Assembly: GCA_963556145.1 (NCBI GenBank)
Contig: OY744471.1
Coordinates: 3,093,590-3,157,589, forward strand
DNA length: 64,000 nucleotides
DNA from: Hygrocybe punicea
Taxonomy: Eukaryota; Basidiomycota; Agaricomycetes; Agaricales; Hygrophoraceae
Direction: 5' to 3'
The position numbers and the translations under genes were made by a program. Below are positions 23,300-33,443 of the stretch, piece after piece; position 1 is the stretch's first letter, and each line of letters starts with the position of its first letter. Below the pieces are notes generated by a model, which did not search any database, was not told the DNA's origin, and was given only the letters and a program-made list of their open reading frames with translations.

Positions 23300-26077
23300 T
23301 AGACACATAAATTTAATGATTATTTTATCCAAATACATAATTATATAGTGAAGGGCAGAAGGCAGGTGAGAGGAAGATAGGGGAGTGGGAGAGGGAGGAA
23401 GGTGGGAGTAGGAGAGGGAGGAAGGTGGGAGTGGGAGAAGGGAGTGGGAGTGGGAGAAGGGAGTGGGAGTGGGAGAAGGGGGAAGGTGGGAAGGCAGCAG
23501 GGACGGGAGGGAGACAGAGATGGAGACGGAGAGGGAGAGGGAGAGGGAGAGGGAGAGGGAGGAGAGTGGAATGTACATACATTCCCGTTGTCCTCGTTGT
23601 CTTCGTCTACGTCTCCGCCGTCCTCGTCCCGTCGTCCTCGTCCTGTCGTCCTTGTCTGTGTCTCCGCCGTCCTCGTCCCCGTCATCCCCGTCGCTGTCGT
23701 TCCCGTTCCCGTCATCGTCGTCATCGTCCTCGTTGTCGTCGTCATCCGCGTCTCCGTCCCCGTCGTCGTCCTCGTCGCCACCTGGATGGTTGTCGTCGTC
23801 CCCCGGATGGTCGTCGTCGTCTCCGTCGTCCTGTCGTCCCGTCGCTATCCTTCTCCGTCCCGTTGTCCCGTCGCCGGCCGTCTGTGACCTCGTCGACTGA
23901 CCTCGTCGTTGCCGTCGTGGTTGTCTCGGCCGTCCGTCCTGGTCGTTGGCGCATCCTCGTACCCGGCCTCGCGGCCTCGTTTCCGCCATCCTCACGGTGG
24001 CCGTTTTCGTCGGCTTCCATTCTGTTTGCTGGCGCGTTGTGTTCTGGTGATGGGTTTTTGGATTCGCCTGTGTTTGGCGTGGTGTAGCTGCAAAAGGTCA
24101 ACAATTGCAAAGAAGACAAAAATGTTCAAATCAGAAATTTACCTTGGGTGCTCCTCTGCACCCGTCTGACGCGTTGACGCGTTGTTGAAATCAACGAGTC
24201 GAAGCTTTGAACTCGCGCGGGAAAGCCAACTGGCTGTTGCCGATTTCCCAAACGGGTTCGAGTTGCCAAACATGGAAGTGTCGCTGAAGCTTTTGAATCT
24301 TCTAGCATGCACAACAATGCATGCATACCCGAAGTGAGATCCTCAAAAGGTGTAAATATGGTATATCTACCCTCATACCAAAATTTGTATTTTATTCGGC
24401 CCTGCATCAAGAGCTATTCACAATTTATTCCATTCCTCTGCCAGAATTGGACCCTTAATGATCTAACTTTGTCTTAAAAATCTGAAATTAATCTAAGGAG
24501 TACTTTAATGAGTACTCATTGTGGTACACATAAGTGCCTGATTGTGGGTGGACCAGGACCTTTGTTTCAGCCAAGCAAATGCACAGAATTGTGCATTGTG
24601 GCTGACCCATCAACCGAGTCCGAACTTCAAGTTCAGCTTTACTTTGAACCTTTCATTTCTTGGCTACAACAGATTCCGGGACCACCAAGTGCCAGGCACT
24701 GATCATCAATACAATAGATACTTTACATAGTAGTTTCCAAATTATTCTCATATTTTTCAGAGCAATATTGGTAAAGTAGCACTTTAAGGGTCCAGAATTG
24801 GCAGGGAGGTATCAATGAATCATGGATATCTCTCTATGTATGCCATAATAAAATACAAAATTTGGGGAGGATGTAGTTAGAGGCTAATTCTATCTCTACA
24901 TGGTCTTAAATGTGCTACACAGTCGTTGTGCTCCATGCAATTACACTGAGAAAAGTAATATCTTGGTTACATATAAGGCAACTCGCGCCCGTTTGGGCAA
25001 TCGGCAACCTCCGGCGTGGGTTCAAATCGTCGCGTACTCCACGATGCGTCCACGAGAACAGCAACAGCAGCAAAATCAAGTAGAAGGTAAGTAGATTTCT
25101 CAAAATTTATTACTATTACTATGCTAGATAATATTATTGTTTTTATGAAGGACTTTCTCACTGCCGCGCCTGAAATTAACCGCAACAGGCATGCCCGCGC
25201 CATGTCACGTCAACACCCAACTGAAGGGCCGAAACGGCGGATGGCAGGCAACGACGGGGACAGAGGCGACGAGGGCACAGACGGCCAGCCAGGGAAGACG
25301 ACGGGGACGGAGACGGCCAGCGAAGAGACAACAGGACGACGGGAGCATCCAGGGAACGACGAGGACGACGACGGGGACGGAGACGGGGATGACGACAACG
25401 AGGACGAGAGGACGACGACGATGACGACGACGAGGACGACGACGATGACGATGACGACGACGATGACGATGACGATGACGATGACAAGGAGGACGATGGG
25501 AACGGGGACGATGGGAACGGGAACGACGGGGACGGGAACGACGGGGACGGCTAGCGAGGGGACGATAGGACGACGCAGACGACGACGACGATCTGGCGGA
25601 CGACGAGGACTACGGGCGATGACAACGACAACGAGGACGATGACGACACCGAGAGGAACGACGGGAACGGGAACGACAGGGACCGGAACGGCGGAAACGG
25701 GGACGATGGGGACGGGGACGACTGGGACGGGAACGACGAGGACGAGGACGGCGGAGACGTAGACAAAGACGACGAGGACAACGGGAACGCAACCGGTCTG
25801 TACTTCCGACTCTCCTCCCTCTCCTCCTCCCTCTCCCTCTCCCTCTCCCTCTCCCTCTCCCTGCTGCCCTTGCCTGCTGCCTTCCCACCTTCCCTCTTCT
25901 CCCACTCCCACTCCCTTCTCCCACACCCACCTTCCTCCACTCCACACCCACCTTCCTCCCACACCCACAACCACCTTCCTCCCACTCCACACCCACCTAT
26001 CTTCCTCTCATCTGCCTCCTGCCCTTTACTATTTAATTATGTATTTGGATATAATTATTATTAAATTTATGTGTCTA
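23300..26077. mobile_element. Inverted-repeat element built of simple repeats
   Basis: The ends TAGACACATAAATTTAAT are inverted copies that continue through a CAAATACATAATTA block into GAAGGGCAGAAGGCAG. Moving inward, each side has about 200 bp of purine (GGGAGA) or pyrimidine tract, then 300-550 bp of GAC/GTC-type trinucleotide repeat. The two sides mirror each other in type but not exactly in sequence. The middle has a splice-ready block on each side: a GTAAAT donor and TTTTGCAG acceptor (minus, about 24,087-24,143) and a GTAAGT donor at 25,087 (plus). No transposase is present. No clear target duplication was seen. Confidence 0.6.
24960..25100 (+). other. tRNA-like or 5'-exon-like block
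   Basis: The phrase CGTTTGGGCAATCGGCAAC occurs here and, with one change, inverted at 24,235-24,253. It is followed by GGGTTCAAATC, which resembles a Pol III B box. A convincing A box and cloverleaf were not found, so this may be only a chance match. Alternatively it is the short first exon of the repeat cassette, as it ends at a GTAAGT donor. Confidence 0.2.
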
Positions 26078-26100
26078 CTTTATTGCTATTTGCATATACA

Positions 26101-26483
26101 CACAGGATGCATGGTAGTATACTGTATAATGCAGTATGTTGAATTTATTGGACAAGTATACTAAATATTGTTATCATATTGTTGCACACAGTATTCAAAG
26201 AGTATTAAAAATGATGATTCAATATTTTGAAACAAAGTACATTACCAGTATTGAATGGCAATTTTACAATACTACTTCAATAATTTCAGTAAATGTCTTG
26301 TTATTCAAGCAGTATTCTAAAAGTGTCATTCAATACTAGTAATTTACTTGGTCTCAAAATATTGTATCATCATTTTGAATACTATTTGAATACTGTGCGC
26401 AACAATATAATAACAATATTCAGTATACTTGTCCAATAAATTCAACATACTTCATTACACAGTATGCTACCATGCACCCTGTG
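26101..26483. mobile_element. 383-bp foldback MITE
   Basis: The ends are CACAGGATGCATGG and CCATGCACCCTGTG, and the two halves are inverted copies over about 170 bp each (for example GTATGTTGAATTTATTGGAC). It is AT-rich and non-coding. The flanks share ACA on each side, but the duplication length is uncertain. Confidence 0.75.
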
Positions 26484-26840
26484 ACAATGACCTTTTTGAA
26501 AAATAAATCTTTTAAAGAAGGAGGTCCTAGTAAAATGATAACTTGTGAAATACTGCACCAAATTGCATAGTTTGAGAGGGACAGTTTGTCTATGTCCTAA
26601 GGGCCACTGTTCCCTCCATTTACAATTTCAAAATATGTGTTATATAGAAAGTTATAGGGGAATTGTTGAATTGAGTCATTGTAACTTGTATGATGAATAT
26701 CTGTACAAGAAATGCTTGGATTGACATGGTTGTAGAGGGAAAGTTGTTCTATTTTTCAAGGGCTACAACGACCCATACCATGTTTTTCCATATTTTGGAT
26801 GATTGTAATGTTATTTATACAGAGGACATTTTTGTGTAAT
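26484..26840. other. AT-rich spacer inside the foldback
   Basis: No ORF or repeat. The phrase TTGACATGGTTGTAG also occurs near 45,625 beside another MITE; it is too short to interpret. Confidence 0.4.
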
Positions 26841-27081
26841 CCTGCCGATTGAGTGGGTCCAGGATCAAACCAACGCTACAGAATGGGCTGGACCCCAGTC
26901 AACCTACCCTGCAGCAATAGCTGGACCCTGGTCAACCCAGTGCTGCAGCAAGAGCTGGGACCAGGTCAACCCAATGCTGCAGTAATTGCTGGACCTGGGT
27001 CAACCAAGTGCTGCAGCAATAGCTGGACCCCGGTCAACCTATCCTGCAGCAAGTACTGGGCCAGGGTCTACCTAGTGCAGC

Positions 27082-27399
27082 TAGTGTATTGCACGGGTAA
27101 CCCCCGGGTATTGTTGGCTGTACCCATACCCACACCCGTTGTACCTGCGGGTACAAAACCCGCGGGTTTTACCCATCATTTTAAGCCCTGGATTGTCCAA
27201 AACGGTCAAGTATTGAGCTAGATATGCTCAAAATACTCCAATGAGGTATTTTGAGCATATCTAGCTCATTACTTGACCATTTTGGATGATCCAGGGCTTA
27301 AAAGAAAGCTGGCGGGTCCAGGAATCCGTAGCCGTACCCTACCCATACCCGTACCCGTGGCAAAACCCGCGGGTTTACCCGTACCCGTGCAATACACTA
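27082..27399. mobile_element. 318-bp MITE with TAGTG ends, copy in right arm
   Basis: This is the inverted counterpart of 22,194-22,511 with the same length and ends. It sits at the mirrored position of the arm, so it was present before the arms were duplicated, or the arms have been homogenised. The left flank AGTGCAGC matches its partner's GCTGCACT. Confidence 0.7.
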
Positions 27400-28214
27400 A
27401 GTGGAGGAGCAATAGCTGGACCCTGGTCAACCCAAGCCCTGCAGCAATAGCTGGACCCCAGTCAACCTACCCCGCAGCAAGTGCTGGGCCAGGGTCAACC
27501 CAGTGCTGCAGAAATAGCTGGACCCCGGTCAACCAAAGCCCTGCAGGAAGTGCTGGACCTCGGTCAACCCAGTGCTGCAGCAAGAGCTGGGACCAGGTCA
27601 ACCTACCCTGCAGCAAGTGCTGGGCCAGGGTCAACCAAATGCTGCAGCAATAGCTGGACCCCGGTCAACCCAAGCCCTGCAGGAAGTGCTGGACCCGGGT
27701 CAACCCAGTGCTGCAGCAAGAGCTGGGACCAGGTCAACCCAATGGCGCAGTAATTGCTGGACCTGGGTCAACCAAGTGCTGCATCAATAGCTGGACCCCG
27801 GTCAACCCAGTGCTGCAACAAGAGCTGGGACCAGGTCAACCCAATGGCGCAGTAATTGCTGGACCTGGGTCAACCAAGTGCTGCAGCAATAGCTGGACCC
27901 CAGTCAACCTACCCCGCAGCAAGTGCTGGGCCAGGGTCAACCCAGTGCTGCAGAAATAGCTGGACCCTGGTCAACCCAAGCCCTGCAGGAAGTGCTGGAC
28001 CCTGGTCAACCCAAGCCCTGCAGGAAGTGCTGAACCCAGGTCAACCCAGTGCTGCAGCAAGAGCTGGGACCAGGTCAACCCAATGGCGCAGTAATTGCTG
28101 GACCTGGGTCAACCAAGTGCTGCATCAATAGCTGGACCCTGGTCAACCCAAGCCCTGCAGGAGGTGCTGGACCTGGGTCAACCAAGTGCTGCATCAATAG
28201 CTGGACCCCGGTCA

Positions 28215-29220
28215 TCAGGAAAATGTGGAGACACAGGGATTTCCAGACAGATCTTATCAACAGATAGCTGACTGATATCATGTGATCTAGTGATATATAA
28301 GCTTATCACAATTTAGAACTCTGATAACAATATTGTCATACTATTCCTGTAGCTATCACATTGATATTTTAAGATAAAGTCATGTAATTCTGATAACAAT
28401 ATTGTCACACTATTCCTGTAGCTATCACATTGATATTTTAAGATAAAGTCATGTAATTCTGATAACAATATTGTCACACTATTCCTGTAGCTATCACACT
28501 GATATTCTAAGATCATGTCATGTAATTCTGATGTTAAGATGGTGAATTCTTCTCAGAGGTATTGCAAGACTGGAATCATTTTGTATGTGGTGATATATTA
28601 AAATCTATGCATGGTCACACTGTTAAGATTTGGCATTCCATTGGCAAGTAACTATCTTTCTTGTACCTGGAGTCTGTATAAATATGTACACATATGTTGG
28701 CACTATTTGGCTGCACACCTGTGGGTTGAACAAAATACAAAATCTTGTTCATGTCTCAATTTTTCATCCTTACACTTATATTAAGCATTCAAACTGGACA
28801 ATAAGACAATAAGTGAGATAAGATAAACTTTCAAGACCTTGAGATAAGATTAGATAAAATTAATTCTAAGACCTTGAGATAACATCAGATAAATTCCAAG
28901 AAGATTTAACATGAGACCATTATAAGATAAGTGAATGAGAAAGACAATGGTTAAAAGGCAGAATTTTTTCCCCTCCTATTACTCAATAACAGATATTCTA
29001 ATATCATTGGTTACCAATGAATACCAGAATTAGTGGTCAAGACATTGTTGGCAACTAATGCTACATTGACATCAATATGCTTGATGTGATGTATTTTCAT
29101 CTAGGTAACCATAAATTATCTGAGTTGACCTGGCTGTCATCATAGTGATACTGGATGTTACTTATGATGTATCAGATCAGGTCTTATAAGACTTTCTCAT
29201 TTCATGTTCAATTTCCTGAT
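28215..29220. mobile_element. 1-kb AT-rich insertion in the minisatellite
   Basis: Minisatellite units are interrupted by AT-rich DNA with ends TCAGGAAA and TTTCCTGA. The sequence GGTCA flanks both sides (28,210-28,214 and 29,221-29,225), consistent with a 5-bp duplication. It has no coding capacity. The superfamily is unknown. Confidence 0.6.
28317..28530. repeat. 69-bp tandem repeat, three copies
   Basis: The unit starts ATTCTGATAACAATATTGTC and repeats about three times with few changes. Because 69 is a multiple of 3, the minus strand has an open frame of repeated 23-residue units, which is not evidence for a gene. Confidence 0.85.
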
Positions 29221-30728
29221 GGTCAACCCAGTGCTGCAACAAGAGCTGGGACCAGGTCAACCCAATGGCGCAGTAATTGCTGGACCTGGGTCAACCAAGT
29301 GCTGCAGCAATAGCTGGACCCCAGTCAACCTACCCCGCAGCAAGTGCTGGGCCAGGGTCAACCCAGTGCTGCAGAAATAGCTGGACCCTGGTCAACCCAA
29401 GCCCTGCAGGAAGTGCTGAACCCAGGTCAACCCAGTGCTGCAGCAAGAGCTGGGACCAGGTCAACCCAATGGCACAGTAATTGCTGGACCTGGGTCAACC
29501 AAGTGCTGCATCAATAGCTGGACCCTGGTCAACCCAGTGCTGCAGCAATAGCTGGACCCCAGTCAACCTACCCCGCAGCAAGTGCTGGGCCAGGGTCAAC
29601 CCAGTGCTGCAGAAATAGCTGGACCCTGGTCAACCCAAGCCCTGCAGGAAGTGCTGGACCCTGGTCAACCCAAGCCCTGCAGGAAGTGCTGAACCCAGGT
29701 CAACCCAGTGCTGCAGCAAGAGCTGGGACCAGGTCAACCCAATGGCGCAGTAATTGCTGGACCTGGGTCAACCAAGTGCTGCATCAATAGCTGGACCCTG
29801 GTCAACCCAAGCCCTGCAGGAGGTGCTGGACCTGGGTCAACCAAGTGCTGCATCAATAGCTGGACCCTGGTCAACCCAAGCCCTGCAGGAGGTGCTGGAC
29901 CTGGGTCAACCAAGTGCTGCATCAATAGCTGGACCCCGGTCAACCCAGTGCTGCAGCAAGAGCTGGGACCAGGTCAACCCAATGGCGCAGTAATTGCTGG
30001 ACCTGGGTCAACCAAGTGCTGCATCAATAGCTGGACCCTGGTCAACCCAAGCCCTGCAGGAGGTGCTGGACCTGGATCAACCCAGTGCTGCAGCAAGAGC
30101 TGGGACCAGGTCAACCCAATGCTCCAGCAATAGCTGGCCCTGGGTTGACCCAGTGCTGCAGCAAAAGCTGGCCCTGGGTGCACCTGGTGCAGCAGTAAGA
30201 GCTGGACCTGGGTTGACCCAATGCTGCAACAAGAGCTGGACCTGGGTTGACCCAATCCTGCAGCAAGAGCTGCGGCCAGGTCAACCCAATCCTGCAGCCA
30301 GAGCTGGGGCCAGGTCAACCCAGCAATCGCTGGACCCCAGTCACCCCCTCCAGCATGTGCTGGGCCCTGGTCAACCCAATGCCACAGCAACAGCTGGGTC
30401 CAGGTCAACCCCAGTGTGCAGCAAGAACTGGTCTAGGGTCAACCCAGTGCTGCAGCAATAACTGAAGCCAGGTAAACCCACATGGCTTGAACAGCTGGAC
30501 CTGGGTCAACCCATCCATCCTGGAATAGCTGCCCTGGGTTAACCTACCCCATGGCAGAGCTGACACCGGGTTGACCCACCCAGGCGCCCTTGACCAGCAA
30601 GATCTGTACCTGGGTCAACCTACCACACCACATTTCCCCAGCAAGAGCTGTCTTTTGGGTTAACCTACCCCCCCAGCAAGCAACTGCGCTATGTGTACCT
30701 ACCTTTTGCAACTATATCTGCGATCGGG

Positions 30729-31574
30729 TTAACCAAAACGACTGGGTCTACTGGTGCTGGTACTTGCTGCCAGGGATGATGGAGAGGGCGCAGAGGGGGT
30801 CAGTGAGCGAGTCGAGGGCAAAATGAGGGTGGACACGGCTGGAAATGAGTTGGTGGATGAAGGGGGCAACGGCGAGGGCGATTTCGGGTTCGGCTCTGGC
30901 CCAAATGTTGGTGGCGTGGCGTGGCTCGTTGCTGGGGATAATGGCGAGGCCGTTGACACAAACGGGGGGTGATTCGGGTCTGAAACGGGGGGGAACGTGT
31001 CGATACATGCATTATTCTCGCATTGGCATGCACGGACGCATTTTTCCAGGGATGGCGTGGGCGCAGACGATGGTGGCGTGTGTTGGAACACCTCTGGGGA
31101 CAATTGCGAGGGCGTACGTGAAGATGGGGGCCGAAACGAGGCGGAAACGGGTGGGGACGCATCAATACGCGTGTTAACATTGCGTTGGCGTGTGCGGACA
31201 TGTTTTCCTGCACGGGAACTGCGGGGACGATGACAGGGGGCATACCTAAAGATGCACATGCAACAGCCATTGCATGGCGGGCGTTTTCCATTGTCTACAG
31301 GGCCTCCGTTACCCATTTGATGCGCGAGGTGCACTCCATGTTGGATGGGCTTGTTGTGGCCATTTTGGAGCTTTCCGGGGGCGGTTTTTCGAGCAGGATC
31401 TGTGGGGCGTTGAATGCTGGGTCCGTTGGATGTGTTGAAATGAGTGTGGGGGGCGGGACTAGTAAGATATAATGGAAATGCAAAGGGGGGGGGCATATTG
31501 GGCAGCGTGTGACGTGGCTGTGATGGCATGACAAAAAGGCCAAAGGGCCGAGTTCTGCAGCCCAAGAGGTGCAA
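30729..31574 (-). CDS. Pro/Ser-rich ORF, unknown (281 aa)
   Basis: The frame starts MHLLGCRTRPFGL and is rich in Pro, Ser and Thr, with a Cys cluster (CNGCCMCIFRYAPC) near residue 105. Two similar blocks (KHVRTRQRNVNTRIDASPPV and KCVRACQCENNACIDTFPPV) suggest an internal duplication. The last few codons run into the foldback's right end. It is probably a remnant of a larger low-complexity protein, and no domain is recognised. Confidence 0.3.
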   Translation of the reverse strand: MHLLGCRTRPFGLFVMPSQPRHTLPNMPPPFAFPLYLTSPAPHTHFNTSNGPSIQRPTDPARKTAPGKLQNGHNKPIQHGVHLAHQMGNGGPVDNGKRPPCNGCCMCIFRYAPCHRPRSSRAGKHVRTRQRNVNTRIDASPPVSASFRPPSSRTPSQLSPEVFQHTPPSSAPTPSLEKCVRACQCENNACIDTFPPVSDPNHPPFVSTASPLSPATSHATPPTFGPEPNPKSPSPLPPSSTNSFPAVSTLILPSTRSLTPSAPSPSSLAASTSTSRPSRFG

Positions 31575-31768
31575 CTGGTACGAAAAAACTATAGTGAGGC
31601 GTCGAAAACATCGGGGGTGGGTCTAAGAGCTGGTGGACAACTAGAGGTGCTCGAAATGCAGCCGAATATGGCACTGTTGCTGCCAAAAAGGAGAGAGGTG
31701 CCAAAATGGCAAAGTCAAAGGATGGAAAATTGAGGAAGAGGTTGACAGTCCTCGTGGTGGGCTCCAGA

Positions 31769-31951
31769 TGTGGTGAACGCAGCCTGGGTAGGCACAGATT
31801 CGGGGTGTGCAAGTTCTTGTCATTGGGGTGAAAACCCAAAACTCTTCTTGTTTGTGACTATTTACAACAGCCACTACATACAAATAATAGAACAAATAGG
31901 GAATATGGTAAAATGAATGAATACGTACCCAGAGATATATAAGTCTCTACA
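31769..31951. repeat. 183-bp dispersed repeat, copy 2
   Basis: This copy matches 12,181-12,363 with few substitutions. Here it adjoins GGTGAAAGTGG-type minisatellite units at 31,952-32,150 that encode PLSPL repeats on the minus strand. Confidence 0.85.
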
Positions 31952-33124
31952 GCGGTGCGACAGAAAGAGGTGAAAGTGGCATGATAGCAAGTGGTGAAAG
32001 CAGTGTGACAGAAAGAGGTGAAAGCGGTGCAACAGAAAGAGGTGACAGTGGTGCAACAGAAAGAGGAAAGCAGCATGATAGCAAGCAGTGAAAGAGGTGC
32101 AGGAAGTGGCAAAAGAGATGTAATGGAAAGGGGTGAACATGGTGCAACAGGAAGTGGCAAAATGGGAAGCGACGGAAGCGGCGCAGTTGCAGGAAATTCA
32201 GTTGATGCTGTTCAAGTGCACTTTGGGGCAGGAGCCATTTCAGAAAGGTCTTCTCCCATCCCATCAGAAGAGAGCCATGGAGTGGGAGGGGTGACAGAAG
32301 TTTTGAGCACTTTTTGTTTCTTGGGGTTAGGATCTGATGTAGAGGAAGGCAAAGGTTGTTTCGAGGAGGTTTTACTGTCCATATCTTCTTGTTTGACATT
32401 CTTGCAGTCTTTGCTTTTCGTTTGGTTCCTGTACCAGCCAGGATAAGTGTCGATCGCTACTTTGTCAGCTTTCCAATCCTGTTTGCAAAGTCGTAACTCA
32501 GGAAATTGGGTGTTCATCTCTGTCCGATAATACTGGAGACTGGCAAGGTCAAGCTGTGTCCACATTTTCATGCTCATACCAGACTTCTTGAACTGCAGGA
32601 AAATCTCCCATGCTCATTTTCTAACCTCCATAGCCCTTGGTCCGTCAATTGGTACACCATTCGCGTCTTCGATGTATAACACAGTGTTTTTCTTGCCAGA
32701 GGAGCTGTTGCTGTCGATGGTTGTAATATCTTTGTTGAGTTTACTCCATTCCCAGTGAATTCGGCACCAGAACTGGACTTTTGGAAACTGTGATTGGTTG
32801 AGAGGGACTGGACCAGCTGCAGATGGAGGTGATGGCACAATGTTGGAATTATTGTTGAGCAATGGCGATGGTTCTTGTGCCGCAGCCCACGATGCTAACG
32901 TTGTGTATACGAACCTACCAAAACTCCCATGTCATCTTCAACAGATAGAAACAATGCACATACTTCAATGATTGCAATTCTGACTTTATCTTCATGTTTT
33001 CATAGTATAATTCCACATACTGTTGATTCCTGCTCTGAACCAGTGCATCATGTGTAGCCTCAGCTAGAAGTTGCGAAGTATTTGACTGGAATAATGGTGA
33101 AGCTAACACTAACTTTAATACCAT
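31952..33124 (-). pseudogene. Plavaka-companion gene, decayed
   Basis: Minus-strand pieces in order are: a coiled-coil start (LLAEATHDALVQSRNQQYVEL, 33,124-32,965); a conserved block (PKVQFWCRIHWEWSKLNKD, VLYIEDANGVPIDGPRAMEVRK, 32,862-32,614); a continuation (MWTQLDLASLQYYRTEMN, WKADKVAIDTYPGWY, 32,577-32,430); a Lys/Ser/Pro-rich tail; and then PLSPL repeats. Proteins of this architecture often accompany Plavaka-type transposases in mushrooms; their role is unknown to me. The pieces lie in different frames with few convincing splice joins, so I call it a pseudogene. It sits directly downstream of the Plavaka remnant on the same strand. Confidence 0.45.
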
Positions 33125-33443
33125 CAGTATATGAGGAAACTGAAGAGTGAGAAAATACTTGTTGCGTTCCCACTGAATCCTACAGATTTTTGGCTGAAAT
33201 GTGCCTCAGAGGTCCAAATTCACTTGACACTGGGCTGAGTGGCCTTGATGGACTTGTAGGAGTGGGGAGAGTAGGGGGAGAAGGCTGAAATAAGTGGAAA
33301 TTTGGCGATGTCCACTTGGCATAGTCCATCCGGAGGTGGGAGTATCAGAACAACCTGAGATATTATAACTCCGCACCTATCTGGTATGCCCTAAGAGAAC
33401 ACTTATTTTACATTGTACATCATACCATTGCAATTACATGTAA
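33125..33443. other. Spacer between Plavaka remnant and companion gene
   Basis: No coding sequence is visible. It contains the presumed 3' end of the transposase gene and the upstream side of the companion gene. Confidence 0.35.

Larger units (their letters stand above)
21287..30757. repeat. Giant foldback with minisatellite arms
   Basis: The two ends, starting CCAGTAGACCCAGTCG, are exact inverted copies. The left arm is 21,287-22,755 and the right arm 26,841-30,757. Over the outer 770 bp, the translations in several frames are identical between the arms. The arms consist largely of a 34-bp tandem unit (GGTCAACCCAGTGCTGCAG and variants). Each arm carries the same 318-bp inverted-repeat element at the matching place. 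The right arm is longer because of about 1.6 kb of extra 34-bp units and a 1-kb insertion. The enclosed 4.1 kb contains two further inverted-repeat elements. No target duplication was found, so it may be a foldback transposon or an inverted duplication. Confidence 0.8.
26841..30757. repeat. Right arm of the foldback, expanded 34-bp array
   Basis: This mirrors the left arm. 26,841-27,399 matches 22,755-22,194, and 29,974-30,757 matches 22,063-21,287. The stretch 27,400-29,973 corresponds to only 130 bp of the left arm. About 1.57 kb of it is extra 34-bp units (roughly 46), and 1,006 bp is an AT-rich insertion. Confidence 0.85.

Noticed and set aside
24960..25030. tRNA gene
   Set aside because: A B-box-like GGTTCAAATC is present but no cloverleaf, A box or discriminator could be built.
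23294..25996. Long ORFs (up to 260 codons) rich in Asp, Thr, Arg or Ser
   Set aside because: They lie in GAC/GTC and GGGAGA simple repeats and are open on both strands. The intron-exon idea is kept as a finding, not as genes.
28215..29220. Helitron (5' TC, 3' CTGA followed by T)
   Set aside because: The flanks share GGTCA, which Helitrons do not produce, and there is no 3' hairpin or Rep/helicase.
21572..30461. Many ORFs of 60-155 codons in the minisatellite
   Set aside because: A 34-bp unit without stops in some frames creates these automatically on both strands. They have the same repeated peptide in shifted frames.
21287..30757. CRISPR-like array of 34-bp repeats
   Set aside because: The units are contiguous with no unique spacers, the genome is eukaryotic, and the arms are inverted. 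This is a minisatellite.
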